From positions 60,234 to 124,233 of the forward strand of contig JAJFJN010000014.1 of assembly GCA_021773975.1 (NCBI GenBank): a DNA stretch of 64,000 bases, given 5' to 3'. Numbering within the stretch: the stretch's first letter is position 1; the number at the start of each line of letters is the position of its first letter. Below the pieces are notes generated by a model that ran no database searches, was not told the DNA's origin, and was given only the letters and a program-made list of their open reading frames with translations. Positions 51,515-63,881 of this stretch are shown one piece after another. Made by a program: the position numbers and the translations under genes. This DNA comes from Gammaproteobacteria bacterium. Its GTDB lineage: Bacteria; Pseudomonadota; Gammaproteobacteria; Chromatiales; Chromatiaceae.

Positions 51515-53830
51515 ATGAGTGAAGAAAAAACCATAACGATAGAGGTCGACGGCCAGTCCCTGGAAACAAAACTAGGTGCGTTGCTCATTGATGTAACCGA
51601 TGCGGCTGGTATTAATATTCCTCGCTTCTGTTATCACAATAAACTTTCAATTGCGGCTAGTTGCCGTATGTGTCTGGTTGAAGTAGCTAAAGTACCCAAA
51701 CCTATCCCCGCGTGTGCAACACAGGTGATGGATGGCATGGTAGTTCAGACACGGTCACCTATGGCACTTGCTGCTCAGAAATCCACAATGGAATTTCTGT
51801 TGATCAATCATCCACTTGATTGCCCAGTTTGCGATCAAGGCGGTGAATGTGAACTGCAAGATGTTGCAGTGGGCTATGGTAGTGATGCAACTCGTTTTGT
51901 TGAAGGCAAGAGAGTGGTTCCTGAAAATAATGTCGGCCCATTGATTGCTACCGACATGACGCGCTGCATTCACTGCACCCGCTGTGTTCGTTTTGGCGAT
52001 GAAGTTGCAGGTATGCGTGAAATAGGTGCAACAGGGCGCGGCGAGCACATGACCATCGGCACCTTTGTTGCCCGCAATGTGGATTCAGAGTTGTCCGGTA
52101 ACGTGATCGATCTATGTCCTGTAGGGGCACTGACTTCGAAACCTTTTCAATATCGTGCTCGTGCCTGGGAACTGACGCGTCATACAGGTGTTGCACCACA
52201 TGACTCTGTTGGCTCAAATATTCAGATTCATACGCGTCGCAATGAAGTGATGCGAGTTCATCCTGATTCAAATGATTCGATCAATGAGATTTGGATTTCA
52301 GATCGTGATCGCTTCAGTTATGAAGGAATCAAAAGCGAAGATCGTCTTGCTCAGCCATTAATTAAAAAGAATGGCGAGTGGACAGCGGCAAGCTGGGAGG
52401 ATGCTCTAGAGGCTGCTGCTTCAGGATTAAAAGAGATTGCTACAGCTGATGCAGAGCAAGTTGGAACACTGATTTCTCCTACCGCAACGTTGGAAGAAAT
52501 CGCACTAGCACAAAAAATAACTGAAGGGCTGGGAAGTCCAAATATTGACTACCGTCTACGTCAGGAAGATTTTCGCGGCAACAGCACAGCTGTACCTTGG
52601 TTAGGGCAATCCATTGCTTCGCTTGAGCATGTTAATGCTGCTTTGTTGATTGGCTCAAATATACGGAAAGACCAACCTCTGCTGGCACATCGCGTGCGCA
52701 AAGCAGCGCTAAATGGTGCAAAAATACAGTTTATAAATCCGCTTCAATTGGATCTGCATTTTGATGCTGCTCAAATGGTTAGTGACCCCGCAGGGATGGT
52801 ACATAACTTAGCCGCTATTGCTGAAGCAGCTGGTGGCTCTCACCACCTGACAGAACAAATAGAGGTAGGCGAAGAACACAAAGCTATTGCAGCAGAACTT
52901 AAAGACTCAGAATCTGCAGTGATACTGTTAGGAAATATAGCCCAATCGCATCCTGATTACACAATCCTCTATGGTTTGGCTTCAGTGATAGCAAAAGCCA
53001 CCGATTCATCTGTTGGTGTTATTCCGGTGGCTGCAAATAGTGTTGGCGCAGCAGTTCTTGGTGCTATTCCGGATCATGGCCTCAATGCGCATACTATGCT
53101 GGAAAGCCCTCGCAAAGGGTATTTGCTGCTTGGTGTTGAGCCTGGACGAGATACCAATAACCCAGCGCTTGCATGTGCGGCATTGAAAAATGCAGAGTGC
53201 GTTGTTGCAGTAACCGCATATCGCAGTCCATGTCTTGAAGAAACGGCTAATGTCATGCTGCCAATGTCTGCTTTCAGCGAAACCTCTGGTTCGTTTGTGA
53301 ATGCAGAAGGCACCTGGCAGAGCTTTGCTGGAACAACAACTCCTGCAGGAGAATCTCGCCCAGGTTGGAAGATTCTGCGTGTCCTAGGCAATCTGTTTGA
53401 TATACAGGGCTTTGACTACAACAGCTCGGAAGAGTTACTCGGTGAACTTAAAGAGTCCCATGCAGGCGGCTTGAAAATTACAAGCCTTGGCGCGGCAAAA
53501 GGCAAGATTCGATCTGTCGTAACAGGTCTAATTCGTGTTGGTGAGACACCCATCTATGCCTCGGATGCTCTGGTACGTCGCGCGGTTTCATTACAAAAAA
53601 CAAAAGATGCACGGGATGCAACAGTTGCCCGAGTCAATTTATCAGTAGCATCAAATGCTGGACTCTCAGATGGAGATAAGGTTGCTGTTGTACAAGGTGA
53701 AGGCCGAGCCGAAATGATTTTGAAAGTAGACGCTCATATACCAGACGGCTGTGTTTGGGTTCCAGCTGGCGTGCCAGGTAGTGAATCCTTAGGTGATCAA
53801 TTCGGGGAACTATCCCTGGAGAAGGTGTAA
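51515..53830 (+). CDS. nuoG: NADH-quinone oxidoreductase subunit G
   Basis: The 75-kDa-type subunit, 771 residues. The N-terminal ferredoxin domain has the 2Fe-2S ligands in [21 protein letters not shown] His-Cys type site ([18 protein letters not shown]) and a 4Fe-4S set ([10 protein letters not shown], then [10 protein letters not shown]) follow. The rest is a molybdopterin-oxidoreductase-like domain without an active molybdenum site, as is normal for this subunit. nuoH begins 4 bp after the stop. Confidence 0.96.
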   Translation: MSEEKTITIEVDGQSLETKLGALLIDVTDAAGINIPRFCYHNKLSIAASCRMCLVEVAKVPKPIPACATQVMDGMVVQTRSPMALAAQKSTMEFLLINHPLDCPVCDQGGECELQDVAVGYGSDATRFVEGKRVVPENNVGPLIATDMTRCIHCTRCVRFGDEVAGMREIGATGRGEHMTIGTFVARNVDSELSGNVIDLCPVGALTSKPFQYRARAWELTRHTGVAPHDSVGSNIQIHTRRNEVMRVHPDSNDSINEIWISDRDRFSYEGIKSEDRLAQPLIKKNGEWTAASWEDALEAAASGLKEIATADAEQVGTLISPTATLEEIALAQKITEGLGSPNIDYRLRQEDFRGNSTAVPWLGQSIASLEHVNAALLIGSNIRKDQPLLAHRVRKAALNGAKIQFINPLQLDLHFDAAQMVSDPAGMVHNLAAIAEAAGGSHHLTEQIEVGEEHKAIAAELKDSESAVILLGNIAQSHPDYTILYGLASVIAKATDSSVGVIPVAANSVGAAVLGAIPDHGLNAHTMLESPRKGYLLLGVEPGRDTNNPALACAALKNAECVVAVTAYRSPCLEETANVMLPMSAFSETSGSFVNAEGTWQSFAGTTTPAGESRPGWKILRVLGNLFDIQGFDYNSSEELLGELKESHAGGLKITSLGAAKGKIRSVVTGLIRVGETPIYASDALVRRAVSLQKTKDARDATVARVNLSVASNAGLSDGDKVAVVQGEGRAEMILKVDAHIPDGCVWVPAGVPGSESLGDQFGELSLEKV

Positions 53831-53834
53831 TTCG

Positions 53835-54842
53835 ATGGATCTTTTCTTAGATATTCTCTGGATACTTATAAAGATCGTAGCCATTGTGCTACCGCTAATG
53901 CTTTGCGTGGCCTATTACACTTTGGCAGAACGTAAAGTTATCAGTTATATGCAGGTGCGTATCGGTCCAAACCGTGTCGGGCCTAAAGGCTCACTTCAGC
54001 CTATTGCAGACGCTGTAAAGCTGATGTTTAAAGAGATAATACTGCCAACGTCTGCTAACAAAACACTGTTTCTGATTGCGCCGATGCTTTCGATTGGGCC
54101 GGCACTTGCTGCGTGGGCAGTATTTCCATTCGATGAGGGCGTTGTGCTAGCTGATATTAATGCAGGGCTTTTATACCTGTTAGCACTGACTTCAATTGGC
54201 GTTTATGGTGTGATTATTGCTGGTTGGGCCTCTAACTCTAAATATGCTTTTTTGAGTGCGGTAAGACTTGGCGCACAGGTTGTTGCATACGAGATTGCAA
54301 TGGGCTTTTCACTGGTTGTGGTATTGATTGCCTCAGGTAGTTTAAACCTCGGTGAGATCGTCATGGCACAGCAGGGTAGCTGGGGGCTCTTCAACTGGTT
54401 TTGGCTGCCACTTTTTCCAATCTTTATTATCTATTTTGTCTCTGGTGTTGCTGAGACAAATCGTGCGCCATTTGATGTAGCTGAAGGCGAATCAGAGATT
54501 GTTGCCGGATTCCATGTTGAGTATTCCGGGATGACCTTCGCGGTATTCTTCTTGGCTGAATATGCCAACATGATTTTGATATCAGCACTGACTGCCATCA
54601 TGTTTCTGGGTGGCTGGTTATCACCTTTTCACGGGATTCCCGTATTAGGTGCTATTACAGATTTAGTTCCTGGGTTTATTTGGTTGTTGTTGAAAACCCT
54701 GGTTGTAGCCTTCCTGTTCCTCTGGTTCCGCGCGACATTTCCGCGTTATCGGTATGACCAGATTATGCGTCTGGGTTGGAAGATCTTTATCCCCATTACC
54801 ATCGTTTGGATCGTGGTAGCGGGCTTTGCAGTCGTTGTTTAA
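53835..54842 (+). CDS. nuoH: NADH-quinone oxidoreductase subunit H
   Basis: Membrane subunit at the junction of the two arms, lining the quinone chamber, 335 residues with about eight helices. The conserved segments [26 protein letters not shown] and [27 protein letters not shown] are complete. The ATG at 53835 is used because the longer frame lies within nuoG. nuoI follows after 17 bp. Confidence 0.96.
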   Translation: MDLFLDILWILIKIVAIVLPLMLCVAYYTLAERKVISYMQVRIGPNRVGPKGSLQPIADAVKLMFKEIILPTSANKTLFLIAPMLSIGPALAAWAVFPFDEGVVLADINAGLLYLLALTSIGVYGVIIAGWASNSKYAFLSAVRLGAQVVAYEIAMGFSLVVVLIASGSLNLGEIVMAQQGSWGLFNWFWLPLFPIFIIYFVSGVAETNRAPFDVAEGESEIVAGFHVEYSGMTFAVFFLAEYANMILISALTAIMFLGGWLSPFHGIPVLGAITDLVPGFIWLLLKTLVVAFLFLWFRATFPRYRYDQIMRLGWKIFIPITIVWIVVAGFAVVV

Positions 54843-54859
54843 ATAGGGCGAAATTACAG

Positions 54860-55348
54860 ATGAAGGTTTTTATTGACTACATCAAGAGCCTGTTTCTTCT
54901 TGAGCTGCTAAAAGGTTTGCAGCTAACAGGCCGGTACCTGTGCGCCAAGAAGTTTACTCTTCAATACCCCGAAGAGAGAGCTCCAATGTCGCCGCGGTTT
55001 CGGGGATTGCATGCACAGCGTCGCTATGAAAATGGTGAGGAGCGTTGCATTGCTTGTAAGTTATGCGAAGCAACCTGTCCAGCATTAGCAATTACTATCG
55101 AAGCAGCACCGCGTGAAGATGGTTCGCGCCGCACGACGCGTTACGAAATTGATCTCTTCAAATGCATCTTTTGTGGGTATTGTGAAGAGTCATGTCCCGT
55201 AGATGCGATTGTAGAGTCACGCACTTACGAGTACTGTTTTGAGAACAGGGGCGAGAACATCATGACCAAAGAGAAGCTGCTTGCTCATGGTGATAAGCAT
55301 GAAGTCCAACTTGCAAAAGACCGTGAGGCTCAGGCTCCCTATCGTTGA
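54860..55348 (+). CDS. nuoI: NADH-quinone oxidoreductase subunit I
   Basis: Ferredoxin-like subunit with two 4Fe-4S clusters (N6a, N6b), 162 residues. The ligand sets are [16 protein letters not shown] and [16 protein letters not shown]. The N-terminal amphipathic helix ([16 protein letters not shown]) anchors it to the membrane arm. The ATG at 54860 gives the normal length; the longer frame reads into nuoH. Confidence 0.96.
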   Translation: MKVFIDYIKSLFLLELLKGLQLTGRYLCAKKFTLQYPEERAPMSPRFRGLHAQRRYENGEERCIACKLCEATCPALAITIEAAPREDGSRRTTRYEIDLFKCIFCGYCEESCPVDAIVESRTYEYCFENRGENIMTKEKLLAHGDKHEVQLAKDREAQAPYR

Positions 55349-55398
55349 TGGGAACTTCTAATAGCTATGATAAGTAAGAAAACCGTCTGGAATAACTA

Positions 55399-56016
55399 AT
55401 GACGTTCGAAAAGATACTTTTTTATGTATTCGCCACGATTCTGGTGCTATCTGCCACTATGGTGATCACCCGTCGCGACCCCGTGCATTCAGCCCTGTTT
55501 TTGGTGCTTGCGTTCTTTACCAGCGCGATCCTATGGATGTTGCTTGAAGCCGAGTTTCTCGCGATTGTGCTGGTGCTTGTCTATGTCGGCGCGGTTATGG
55601 TGCTTTTCCTATTTGTGGTCATGATGCTTGATACCGAACTAGCCGCAACGCGAGCAGGTTTTGTCAAAATGCTCCCGGTTGGTTTGGTTGTTGCTGGCAC
55701 AATGGCTTTTGAAATGATCCTGGTGGTGGGGCCTAAGTATTTTGGTCTGGACAAGTTTGCTATGCCTGCGCCGCATCCAGCTGATTACAGTAATACTGAA
55801 GAGCTAGGCGAAGTACTCTATACGGTCTACATGTATCCTGTGGAGATTGCCTCTGTAATCCTGCTAGTGGGCATTATTGCTGCTATCAGGTTAACGTTGC
55901 GTAAACGCCCCGACAACAAATCAATCGATCCAGCGATACAGGTTAAGGTCACTAAAGGCCCAGATCGTATCCGAGTAGTAAAGATGGAATCAGAAATAAA
56001 GCAGGTGGTGAAATGA
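55399..56016 (+). CDS. nuoJ: NADH-quinone oxidoreductase subunit J
   Basis: Membrane subunit with five helices, 205 residues. The conserved N-terminal half ([54 protein letters not shown]) is complete. The C-terminal extension after the last helix is polar and Lys-rich. It overlaps nuoK by 4 bp (ATGA), implying coupled translation. Confidence 0.95.
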   Translation: MTFEKILFYVFATILVLSATMVITRRDPVHSALFLVLAFFTSAILWMLLEAEFLAIVLVLVYVGAVMVLFLFVVMMLDTELAATRAGFVKMLPVGLVVAGTMAFEMILVVGPKYFGLDKFAMPAPHPADYSNTEELGEVLYTVYMYPVEIASVILLVGIIAAIRLTLRKRPDNKSIDPAIQVKVTKGPDRIRVVKMESEIKQVVK

Positions 56017-56318
56017 TCGCACTCTCCGACTACCTCATACTGGGAGCCATTCTCTTTTCGCTCAGCGTTGCTGGTATTTTTTTGAACCGCAAAAACATAA
56101 TCATCATACTTATGTGCGTAGAGTTAATGCTTTTGGCTGTTAACATGAACTTCGTCGCTTTCTCAAGATTTCTAGATGATTCAGCGGGCCAGGTCTTTGT
56201 CTTTTTTATTCTGACTGTTGCAGCGGCAGAAGCGGCCATCGGCTTAGCAATATTGGTGGTTTTATTCCGTAATCGACGCACAATTAATGTAGCGGATCTT
56301 GATACCCTCAAAGGGTAA
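56013..56318 (+). CDS. nuoK: NADH-quinone oxidoreductase subunit K
   Basis: A 101-residue membrane subunit of three helices. The two conserved intramembrane Glu residues are seen, in [12 protein letters not shown] and [13 protein letters not shown]. The ATG overlaps the nuoJ stop. It is followed after 37 bp by nuoL. Confidence 0.96.
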   Translation: MIALSDYLILGAILFSLSVAGIFLNRKNIIIILMCVELMLLAVNMNFVAFSRFLDDSAGQVFVFFILTVAAAEAAIGLAILVVLFRNRRTINVADLDTLKG

Positions 56319-56355
56319 CAGGCTACTCCTGACTTAATTATAGAAGAAGCAAACT

Positions 56356-58335
56356 ATGGAAAAGATTTATCTTGCCATTGCCTTTACACCTCTTATCGGC
56401 GCAATCATCGCTGGTTTTTGGGGCGCTAAGATAGGCCGCGCAGGTGCGCATTGGGTAACAAGTGTAGGTGTTGGGATATCTGCATTTCTTTCTATTGTTG
56501 TATTAATGGGGTTTATATCTGGACATCGTGAAGCATTTAATGGTTCTGTCTATACATGGATGATCAGTGATGGAATTACGTTTGAAGTTGGCTTTTTAGT
56601 CGATACGCTTACCGCGATGATGATGGCAGTTGTCACCTTCGTATCGTTCTGCGTACATATCTACACTATTGGCTATATGGCTCATGATGAAGAGAATTGG
56701 CCTGAAGGAAGCAAGGCAGGCACGAACAGCTATCAGCGCTTCTTTAGCTACATATCACTCTTTACCTTTTCGATGCTGTTATTGGTCATGTCCAATAATT
56801 TTTTGCAGCTCTTTTTTGGATGGGAAGCTGTAGGGCTTGTCTCCTACCTACTGATTGGATTCTGGTCTACTCGAGAGACCGCTGTCTTCGCCAACATGAA
56901 GGCATTTCTTGTCAATCGCGTGGGTGACTTCGGGTTTCTACTAGGCATTGCTGCAGTTGCGATGTACTTCAATACCCTCGATTACGCAGAGGTTTTTGCT
57001 AAAGCACCAGACTTTGCAAATACCCAAATACAGATTTGGGGTGATTGCTCTTGGTCATTGATGACAGTGATCTGCATTCTGCTCTTCATTGGCGCCATGG
57101 GTAAATCAGCACAAGTGCCCCTACATGTTTGGTTGCCAGACTCAATGGAAGGCCCAACGCCCATCTCAGCACTGATTCATGCAGCAACAATGGTGACAGC
57201 AGGTATATTTATGGTGGCTCGTATGTCACCAATGTATGAGCTATCAGAGACTGCACTGAGCTTTATTTTGATCATTGGTGCAACTACAGCCTTCTTCACT
57301 GGCCTGATAGGATTAGTGCAGAATGATATTAAGCGCGTGGTTGCATATTCAACACTATCACAACTTGGATATATGACCGTAGCATTGGGCGCATCTGCCT
57401 ATGCCGCTGGTATCTTCCACTTGATGACTCATGCATTCTTTAAGGCGCTACTCTTCTTGGCAGCTGGCTCAGTTATCATTGCGATGCATCATGAGCAGGA
57501 TATGCGCAAGATGGGCGGATTAAAGAAATATTTGCCCATTACCTATTGGACATCGCTTATTGGATCCCTTGCTTTGATTGGGTTTCCAGGACTTTCCGGC
57601 TTCTTCTCAAAAGACTCTATCATTGAAGCTGTACACCACTCGACTATCCCTGGCTCCGGCTATGCTTACCTGATGGTTATCCTCGGTGTATTCGTTACCG
57701 CCCTCTATAGCTTTCGCATGTTCTTCATGGTCTTCCATGGTGAAGAGCGAATGGATGAGCATACGAAACAACATCTTCATGAGCCACCAGGGGTTGTTAC
57801 GACTCCGCTGATAATGCTGGCCATCCCATCTGTTTTAATAGGTGGAATAACAATCAGTGGCGTTGTCTTTGGCGATTGGTTTGAAGGGGTGATCTATGTC
57901 GCACCTGTACATGATGTTCTAAAAGAGATTGAGTTCCATGGCACCATAGGCTTTTTCTTTCATGGTCTTTTAGGATTGCCAACATTCCTTGCCGCAGCGG
58001 GTGTGGGTGTGGCTTATCTGATCTACATGAAGAATCCAGGACTCGCCGATAAAATCAAATGTATTGGATCACCATTGCATGCATTGCTTGATAAGAAATA
58101 CTTCTTTGATGAGCTTTACCAGACGGTTTTTGCAGGTGGTAGCAGATTATTAGGCAAGATCCTCTGGAAAGCGGGCGATCAGTTTTTGATTGATGGTTTG
58201 ATTGTCAACGGATCAGCAAAGTCCGTCGGGTTTCTGGCTGGGGTTGTTCGCCGTATCCAAACGGGTTATCTGTACCACTATGCATTTGCAATGATTCTTG
58301 GCCTGCTTTTACTGCTGGCTCTGTTTGTAAATTAA
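56356..58335 (+). CDS. nuoL: NADH-quinone oxidoreductase subunit L
   Basis: Distal antiporter-like proton-pumping subunit, 659 residues with about 16 helices. The functional motifs are seen: FFGWEAVGLVSYLLIGFW with the key Glu, GKSAQVPLHVWLPDSMEGPTPISALIHAATMVTAG, and the discontinuous helix region HLMTHAFFKALLFL. The long C-terminal lateral helix region is present (..RRIQTGYLYHYAFAMILGLLLLLALFVN). Confidence 0.97.
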   Translation: MEKIYLAIAFTPLIGAIIAGFWGAKIGRAGAHWVTSVGVGISAFLSIVVLMGFISGHREAFNGSVYTWMISDGITFEVGFLVDTLTAMMMAVVTFVSFCVHIYTIGYMAHDEENWPEGSKAGTNSYQRFFSYISLFTFSMLLLVMSNNFLQLFFGWEAVGLVSYLLIGFWSTRETAVFANMKAFLVNRVGDFGFLLGIAAVAMYFNTLDYAEVFAKAPDFANTQIQIWGDCSWSLMTVICILLFIGAMGKSAQVPLHVWLPDSMEGPTPISALIHAATMVTAGIFMVARMSPMYELSETALSFILIIGATTAFFTGLIGLVQNDIKRVVAYSTLSQLGYMTVALGASAYAAGIFHLMTHAFFKALLFLAAGSVIIAMHHEQDMRKMGGLKKYLPITYWTSLIGSLALIGFPGLSGFFSKDSIIEAVHHSTIPGSGYAYLMVILGVFVTALYSFRMFFMVFHGEERMDEHTKQHLHEPPGVVTTPLIMLAIPSVLIGGITISGVVFGDWFEGVIYVAPVHDVLKEIEFHGTIGFFFHGLLGLPTFLAAAGVGVAYLIYMKNPGLADKIKCIGSPLHALLDKKYFFDELYQTVFAGGSRLLGKILWKAGDQFLIDGLIVNGSAKSVGFLAGVVRRIQTGYLYHYAFAMILGLLLLLALFVN

Positions 58336-58362
58336 GAATATATATAAGGTAGGACGCTTCGC

Positions 58363-59877
58363 ATGACTGCTGACTGGCCCATTCTGAGCTTGACCACCTG
58401 GCTACCGATTATCGGTGGTGTACTGCTGCTCGCAATCGGAGATAAAGCTCCCAACGCCTCACGTTGGATGGCGCTAGCCACCGCTATTCTGACCTTTGTA
58501 ATAAGTATCAGTCTCTATTGCGGGTTTGATTCTACTACTGCGCAAATGCAGTTTGTGGAACGGGCACCTTGGATTCCTGTTTTCAATGTCGAGTACTATC
58601 TGGGTGTTGATGGTATCTCTATGCCGCTTATTATATTGACCACCTTTATCACAGTATTTGTGGTTATAGCAGGGTGGGAGGTTATTCAATATAAACCAGG
58701 CATGTACATGGCCGCCTTCTTGATTATGGAAGGCGTTATGGTTGGTGTATTTTCAGCCCTTGATGCAATGCTCTTCTATGTTTTCTGGGAAGCAATGTTG
58801 ATCCCAATGTTTCTTATTATTGGAATCTGGGGTGGGCCGAATCGAGTTTATGCAACGATTAAATTCTTCCTCTATACCTTCTTTGGCTCAGTTTTTATGC
58901 TGATTGCTCTGATCTATATGTACTTCCAGTCAGGAAGCATGGAGATTCTGGCGTTCCACGATCTTAAGCTCGGCCTCACAGAACAGATATTTATCTTCAT
59001 AGCGTTCTTACTAGCCTTCGCAGTTAAAGTGCCAATGTGGCCCGTACATACCTGGCTTCCAGATGCGCATGTAGAAGCCCCAACTGGTGGATCAGTCATC
59101 CTTGCTGCAATCATGCTTAAAATAGGAGGCTATGGCTTCTTGCGCTTCAGCATGCCCATTACACCTGATGCCAGCCAGCACCTTGATTGGCTCGTTATCA
59201 CCATGTCTTTGATAGCCGTGGTCTACATCGGTTTTGTTGCACTTGTACAGCAAGATATGAAAAAGCTCATTGCATATTCTTCGATTGCGCATATGGGTTT
59301 CGTCACGCTTGGTTTTTTTATTGTCTTTCGTATCGCAGCAAATTCAGACGCATCGGGTGGAGCCATTCTAGGTATAGAAGGTGGCATGGTCCAGATGATT
59401 TCGCATGGGTTCATCTCTGCTGCTATGTTCCTCTGCGTAGGTGTTTTGTATGACCGCATGCACAGCCGACAAATTGCTGATTATGGTGGTGTCATACATA
59501 CAATGCCAGTCTTTGGTGCATTTATGGTCTTCTTTGCGATGGCCAATGCAGGGCTGCCAGGCACATCAGGCTTTGTTGGCGAGTTTATGGTCATTCTTGC
59601 CAGCTTCAGAGCAGATTTCTGGTTCGCATTTCTTGGTGCAACGACATTGATTGTGGGTGCTGCTTACACATTGTGGATGGTAAAACGCGTTATGTTTGGC
59701 AACGTAGCAAATGATAATGTGCGCAATCTACAGGATGTCAATCAGCGCGAATTCATTATTTTAGGCTCATTGGCTGTCGCTGTATTGGTGTTAGGCCTAT
59801 GGCCTGCGCCACTGATTGAGGTGATGGACGCCTCGATTATTAATCTGTTTGAACATATCAAAGTTTCAAAACTTTGA
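58363..59877 (+). CDS. nuoM: NADH-quinone oxidoreductase subunit M
   Basis: Antiporter-like proton-pumping subunit, 504 residues with about 14 helices. The key Glu is in YVFWEAMLIPMFLIIGIWGG. The Lys-bearing motif AFAVKVPMWPVHTWLPDAHVEAPTGGSVILAAIMLK and the late GLPGTSGFVGEFM segment are intact. It lies 27 bp after nuoL and 36 bp before nuoN. Confidence 0.97.
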   Translation: MTADWPILSLTTWLPIIGGVLLLAIGDKAPNASRWMALATAILTFVISISLYCGFDSTTAQMQFVERAPWIPVFNVEYYLGVDGISMPLIILTTFITVFVVIAGWEVIQYKPGMYMAAFLIMEGVMVGVFSALDAMLFYVFWEAMLIPMFLIIGIWGGPNRVYATIKFFLYTFFGSVFMLIALIYMYFQSGSMEILAFHDLKLGLTEQIFIFIAFLLAFAVKVPMWPVHTWLPDAHVEAPTGGSVILAAIMLKIGGYGFLRFSMPITPDASQHLDWLVITMSLIAVVYIGFVALVQQDMKKLIAYSSIAHMGFVTLGFFIVFRIAANSDASGGAILGIEGGMVQMISHGFISAAMFLCVGVLYDRMHSRQIADYGGVIHTMPVFGAFMVFFAMANAGLPGTSGFVGEFMVILASFRADFWFAFLGATTLIVGAAYTLWMVKRVMFGNVANDNVRNLQDVNQREFIILGSLAVAVLVLGLWPAPLIEVMDASIINLFEHIKVSKL

Positions 59878-59913
59878 TCCAGCTAGACAACATACTGATT
59901 TCGGAATTTATCA

Positions 59914-61353
59914 ATGCAATTTGAAGCGCCTAATCTGATACCGGTTGCACCTGAGATGTTTATACTCGGGCTAGCCTGCCTTGTTCTTGTTGTTGATCTG
60001 TTTTTAGATGATGGTCAACGTATTTTTACATATGCCCTTACACAGCTAGGTTTGCTATTTGCTATCTTTCTTACACTCAGTGTTGGGCAGTCTGAAGCTC
60101 AGGTTATTTTTGATGGAAGCTACATTAGAGATGGCATGAGTGATGTGCTTAAGGTGTCTGTCTATATTGTTACAATGGCTGCATTCGTATATGCAAAAGA
60201 GTACCTAAAAGAACATGGTCTATTTAAGGGCGAGTATTACGTATTAGGACTGTTTGCCGTATTGGGCATGATGGTCATGATTTCATCCCAAAGCTTCCTT
60301 ACTGCATACCTTGGTCTTGAGTTGCTCTCATTGTCACTTTATGCACTGGTTGCGTTTGATCGAGATTCTAAAACCGGCTCAGAAGCAGCAATGAAATATT
60401 TTGTGCTAGGCGCTATTGCTTCAGGAATGCTGCTTTATGGTATTTCAATGATCTATGGTGCAACAGGTGCTATAAACTTTGAAACAGTCAGTACAGCGCT
60501 TGCTGGAACTGGGATGGAAAATACTGTTCTTGTCTTTGGGTTGGTATTTGTTGTTATTGGCTTGGCCTTTAAATTGGGTGCAGTACCTTTTCATATGTGG
60601 ATGCCTGATGTCTATCATGGTGCCCCAACGCCTGTAGCGCAGTTTATAGGTAGTGCACCTAAAATCGCTGCTTTTGCATTGGCGATGAGATTGTTGGTAG
60701 ATGGCATGATGCCTCTCCATTCAGATTGGCAACAAATGCTAATTATTTTAGCCATCTTATCTATGGCCTTGGGTAACGTCATTGCTGTTGCTCAAACGAA
60801 TATAAAGCGGATGCTTGCTTACTCAACAATTTCCCATGTTGGTTTTATTATGATGGGGATTTTGGCTGGCACATCAGAGGGATATTCTGCGTCGATGTTT
60901 TATGCCATTATCTATGCCTTCACCTCATTGGGCGCGTTTGGAATTATTATTTTGTTGAGTAAAAAAGGATTTGAAGCAGAACATCTGGATGATTATAAAG
61001 GCCTTCATGAGCGCAGCCCATGGTTTGCTGCAATGATGATGTTATTCATGTTTTCTATGGCTGGTGTACCTCCAACGGTTGGTTTTTGGGCAAAACTTTT
61101 TGTCTTGGACGCCGTGGTTAGTGTTGACTTGACTTGGGTTGCTTTAGTTGGTGTCTTTTTCTCAATTATTGGAGCTTTCTACTACATACGTATTATTAAA
61201 CTTATGTACTTTGACAAGCCTATTAATACACAGCCTTTAGTTGCTAATATGGATACCCGTTTAACGCTTTCAATAAATGGCATAATGATGATAGCGCTTG
61301 GTTTTTTTCCTGCAACTCTTATTGCTGTCTGTGTTAAGGCGATTGGAAGCTAA
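59914..61353 (+). CDS. nuoN: NADH-quinone oxidoreductase subunit N
   Basis: Third antiporter-like subunit, 479 residues with about 14 helices. The motifs YLGLELLSLSLYALVAFDRDS (key Glu), KLGAVPFHMWMPDVYHGAPTPVAQFI and GVPPTVGFWAKLFVLDAVV are intact. It is the last gene of a full nuoABCDEFGHIJKLMN set in canonical order. No hairpin terminator is visible before the initiator tRNA 65 bp downstream, so the tRNA could be cotranscribed. Confidence 0.97.
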   Translation: MQFEAPNLIPVAPEMFILGLACLVLVVDLFLDDGQRIFTYALTQLGLLFAIFLTLSVGQSEAQVIFDGSYIRDGMSDVLKVSVYIVTMAAFVYAKEYLKEHGLFKGEYYVLGLFAVLGMMVMISSQSFLTAYLGLELLSLSLYALVAFDRDSKTGSEAAMKYFVLGAIASGMLLYGISMIYGATGAINFETVSTALAGTGMENTVLVFGLVFVVIGLAFKLGAVPFHMWMPDVYHGAPTPVAQFIGSAPKIAAFALAMRLLVDGMMPLHSDWQQMLIILAILSMALGNVIAVAQTNIKRMLAYSTISHVGFIMMGILAGTSEGYSASMFYAIIYAFTSLGAFGIIILLSKKGFEAEHLDDYKGLHERSPWFAAMMMLFMFSMAGVPPTVGFWAKLFVLDAVVSVDLTWVALVGVFFSIIGAFYYIRIIKLMYFDKPINTQPLVANMDTRLTLSINGIMMIALGFFPATLIAVCVKAIGS

Positions 61354-61418
61354 GTAGTAAATTATTATTATAAAGGGTTGCGAAAAATATAGAACAGATA
61401 TACTATGCGTTTCGTCGG

Positions 61419-63152
<1,734 letters not shown>

Positions 63153-63153
63153 A

Positions 63154-63348
63154 TCATTTACCACTCTTGTCATGGTGATCGGCTTGGCTGGCGGCATTTG
63201 AATCGTAATCTTGCTGCGCGGCGCGGCGAGCCAGAAACTTCACGAGAGCAATAATCTGCTCATCGGGAAGGCTTGTGTCTGGATTATGACTCCGATCACT
63301 GCGACTCTTCAATGGGGTCGCTTTGTTCTTATTGGTTGGCTTACCCAT
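63154..63348 (-). CDS. Small protein coupled to the recombinase gene
   Basis: A 64-residue polar protein. The start at 63348 is supported by AAGG seven bases upstream. Its TGA is followed after one base by the recombinase ATG, so the two are almost surely translated together. The N-terminal half is Lys/Asn/Ser-rich and the C-terminal half has a predicted helix (DEQIIALVKFLARRAAQQDYD). I recall similar short ORFs beside serine recombinases but cannot name a family. It may be a recombination directionality factor or a DNA-binding partner; that is inference. Confidence 0.6.
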   Translation of the reverse strand: MGKPTNKNKATPLKSRSDRSHNPDTSLPDEQIIALVKFLARRAAQQDYDSNAASQADHHDKSGK

Positions 63349-63359
63349 GGGAAAGCCTT

Positions 63360-63395
63360 AAAAAGAGGCGAGAGCAACCTATTCGCTCTCGCCTC
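63360..63395 (-). terminator. Hairpin with T-run (minus strand) before the small recombinase-coupled ORF
   Basis: A perfect 11-bp inverted repeat (63365-63375 with 63385-63395, GAGGCGAGAGC and its complement) has a 9-nt loop. On the minus strand it is followed by five Ts (63360-63364). It lies 12 bp upstream of the ORF start at 63348, so it would stop or attenuate transcripts entering the recombinase operon from the right. Confidence 0.72.
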
Positions 63396-63404
63396 CAGGA
63401 CAAA

Positions 63405-63465
63405 CTTTTGGCCAGGTTATGAGAGCTGTACGCAAAAGGTGCAATTGCGAACACCTGGCCAAAAG
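63405..63465. repeat. Perfect 13-bp inverted repeat with nested hairpin
   Basis: CTTTTGGCCAGGT at 63405-63417 is exactly complementary to 63453-63465. A smaller pair, CGCAA/TTGCG (63431-63435 with 63445-63449), lies inside. It could form an extended stem in RNA or be a binding site for the recombinase or a regulator. A further nested hairpin (AGGGC/GCCCT and GCAG/CTGC, 63473-63508) follows directly. Confidence 0.7.
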
Positions 63466-63630
63466 ATAAAAAAGGGCACATCGCAGTGTTTTCTGCAAAA
63501 AGCGCCCTCATACAACTAAGAGTATATGGAAATAGTAAAGAATTGTTTAAGCAAATAGCATTTAAGCCTTTGCTAATAAAGATTTTTTTGGCGATTTGCG
63601 AAAACCGGTTCATGCCCATGCCGACCATGC

Positions 63631-63798
63631 TTAATTCCCAAGCTCATAGCGCACAGGTTTATCTTTAGGATAACCTTCTGGGTGGAGGGGATTAATTTCT
63701 GCGTTTGACCTAAAAGGCTCGATTTGAAAATAAAGAATACGCTCCGCCTGAATGACTTCAGCGCCGTCGATAGATATGAGCTGCAAGTGGTTGCTCAT
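63631..63798 (-). CDS. Small ORF of 55 codons in the integrated element
   Basis: An ATG frame at 63798 coding 55 residues (MSNHLQLISIDGAEV.. to ..KPVRYELGN). AGGAAGG lies immediately upstream. The composition is protein-like, with a hydrophobic first half and a Pro/charged second half. I do not recognise a family. It lies in the same orientation as the recombinase, separated from it by the inverted-repeat cluster. It may be a small cargo or regulatory protein. The call rests only on the frame and its ribosome binding site. Confidence 0.42.
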   Translation of the reverse strand: MSNHLQLISIDGAEVIQAERILYFQIEPFRSNAEINPLHPEGYPKDKPVRYELGN

Positions 63799-63881
63799 CC
63801 TTCCTATAGCATCCGCAGACAGGACAGGAGCGGTGCGTTCACTGATATTAGGCTTCCATCACGGCTAATTCACGCTAACGC

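Noticed and set aside
63341..63628. 95-codon minus-strand frame over the inverted-repeat cluster
   Set aside because: It spans all three hairpins and the terminator, overlaps the better-supported 64-codon ORF start, and its residues simply mirror the repeats.
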